Source: a virus
Direction: 5' to 3' (one strand)
Length of the DNA: 64,000 nucleotides
Virus record (IMG/VR): IMGVR_UViG_3300030108_003783
Span: 1-64,000 of that record
Position numbers and translations under genes: made by a program. Positions 63,902 to 64,000 of the stretch are shown in pieces. Every line of letters begins with the position of its first letter. Within the stretch, counting starts at the first letter, position 1. The notes under the pieces were generated by a model. The model did no database searches. It saw nothing but the letters and a program-made list of their open reading frames with translations, and was not told the origin of the DNA.

Positions 63902-63909
63902 TATTTATA
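63902..63909 (+). promoter_or_regulatory. late promoter motif TATTTATA
   Basis: GAATATTTATACG, 25 bases before the last start codon; a related TATTTATT lies at 63889-63896. Confidence 0.5.
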
Positions 63910-63934
63910 CGAAAAAAGAAAGAGGAATACTTCT

Positions 63935-64000
63935 ATGAACGAAGCAAACGAATATAAAATAACCTTCGGACCATATTCTGCAGAATTAAAATCTGGTCAG
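63935..64000 (+). CDS. start of a late gene running off the right edge
   Basis: ATG with AGAGG upstream and a late motif 25 bases before. Only 22 residues are visible (MNEANEYKITFGPYSAELKS). No assignment possible. Confidence 0.55.
   Translation, partial: MNEANEYKITFGPYSAELKSGQ

Overview
The window is a stretch of the genome of a lytic, contractile-tailed T4-like phage. Every convincing gene lies on the + strand, genes are tightly packed with ATGA or TAATG overlaps, and the DNA is visibly very AT-rich. T4-type homologues are recognisable for the large terminase, portal, prohead protease, scaffold, major capsid protein, neck proteins, sheath, tube, baseplate hub and wedge, gp32, UvsX, RNase H, gp41 helicase and gp43 polymerase. 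I see no tRNA, integrase, insertion sequence or CRISPR. The host is probably a Bacteroidota (flavobacteria-like) bacterium: nine or ten replication-type genes are preceded by a -33 TTTGG box and a -7 TATATTA box exactly 20 bp apart, which resembles the TTTG / TAnnTTTG promoters of that phylum. This is inference.

Layout. 1-2.7 kb: two tandem paralogous P-loop kinases, small genes and a probable holin. 2.7-13.3 kb: DNA packaging and head genes (terminase, portal, core proteins, protease, scaffold, major capsid protein), interrupted by a ribosomal protein bS21 gene with its own early-type promoter. 13.4-30 kb: PhoH, neck, sheath, tube, tail-assembly chaperones, tape measure and baseplate. 30-33.5 kb: a stripped-down family A DNA polymerase-like protein, a PD-(D/E)XK-like protein and small conserved phage genes. 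33.5-49.9 kb: replication, repair and nucleotide metabolism (UV endonuclease, gp32, UvsX, RNase H, gp41, B12-dependent ribonucleotide reductase, kinase, ThyA-family enzyme, dUTPase, DNA polymerase B), plus a complete GroES-GroEL pair and a RecB/Cas4-like nuclease. 49.9-63.6 kb: one long late operon with a ribbon-helix-helix protein and about 13 sugar-metabolism and glycosyltransferase genes. 63.6-64 kb: two further late-type units.

Regulation is unusually legible. Early or middle promoters (TTTGGATAwGTC, 20 bp spacing, TATATTw) precede bS21, the polA-like gene, UV endonuclease, RNase H-gp41, kinase-ThyA-dUTPase, gp43, DUF3310-nuclease and a SLOG gene. In five of these the ATG lies only 4-5 nt after the -7 box, so the mRNAs are probably leaderless, and all nine first genes lack a usable Shine-Dalgarno (SD). 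A second motif, TATTTATA (the reverse complement of the T4 late box TATAAATA), precedes capsid, tail, GroESL and glycan units, whose first genes have a purine-rich SD. Because Bacteroidota ribosomes are reported to hide their anti-SD behind bS21, a phage bS21 made early could switch ribosomes towards the SD-led late mRNAs. This is a hypothesis, and the most interesting reading of the window.

Other highlights are a probable programmed frameshift between the gp26 and gp51 homologues, a late promoter placed inside the loop of an SD-sequestering hairpin, gp21-type cleavage sites in several non-capsid proteins that may be packaged in the head, and two multi-domain glycosyltransferase fusions.
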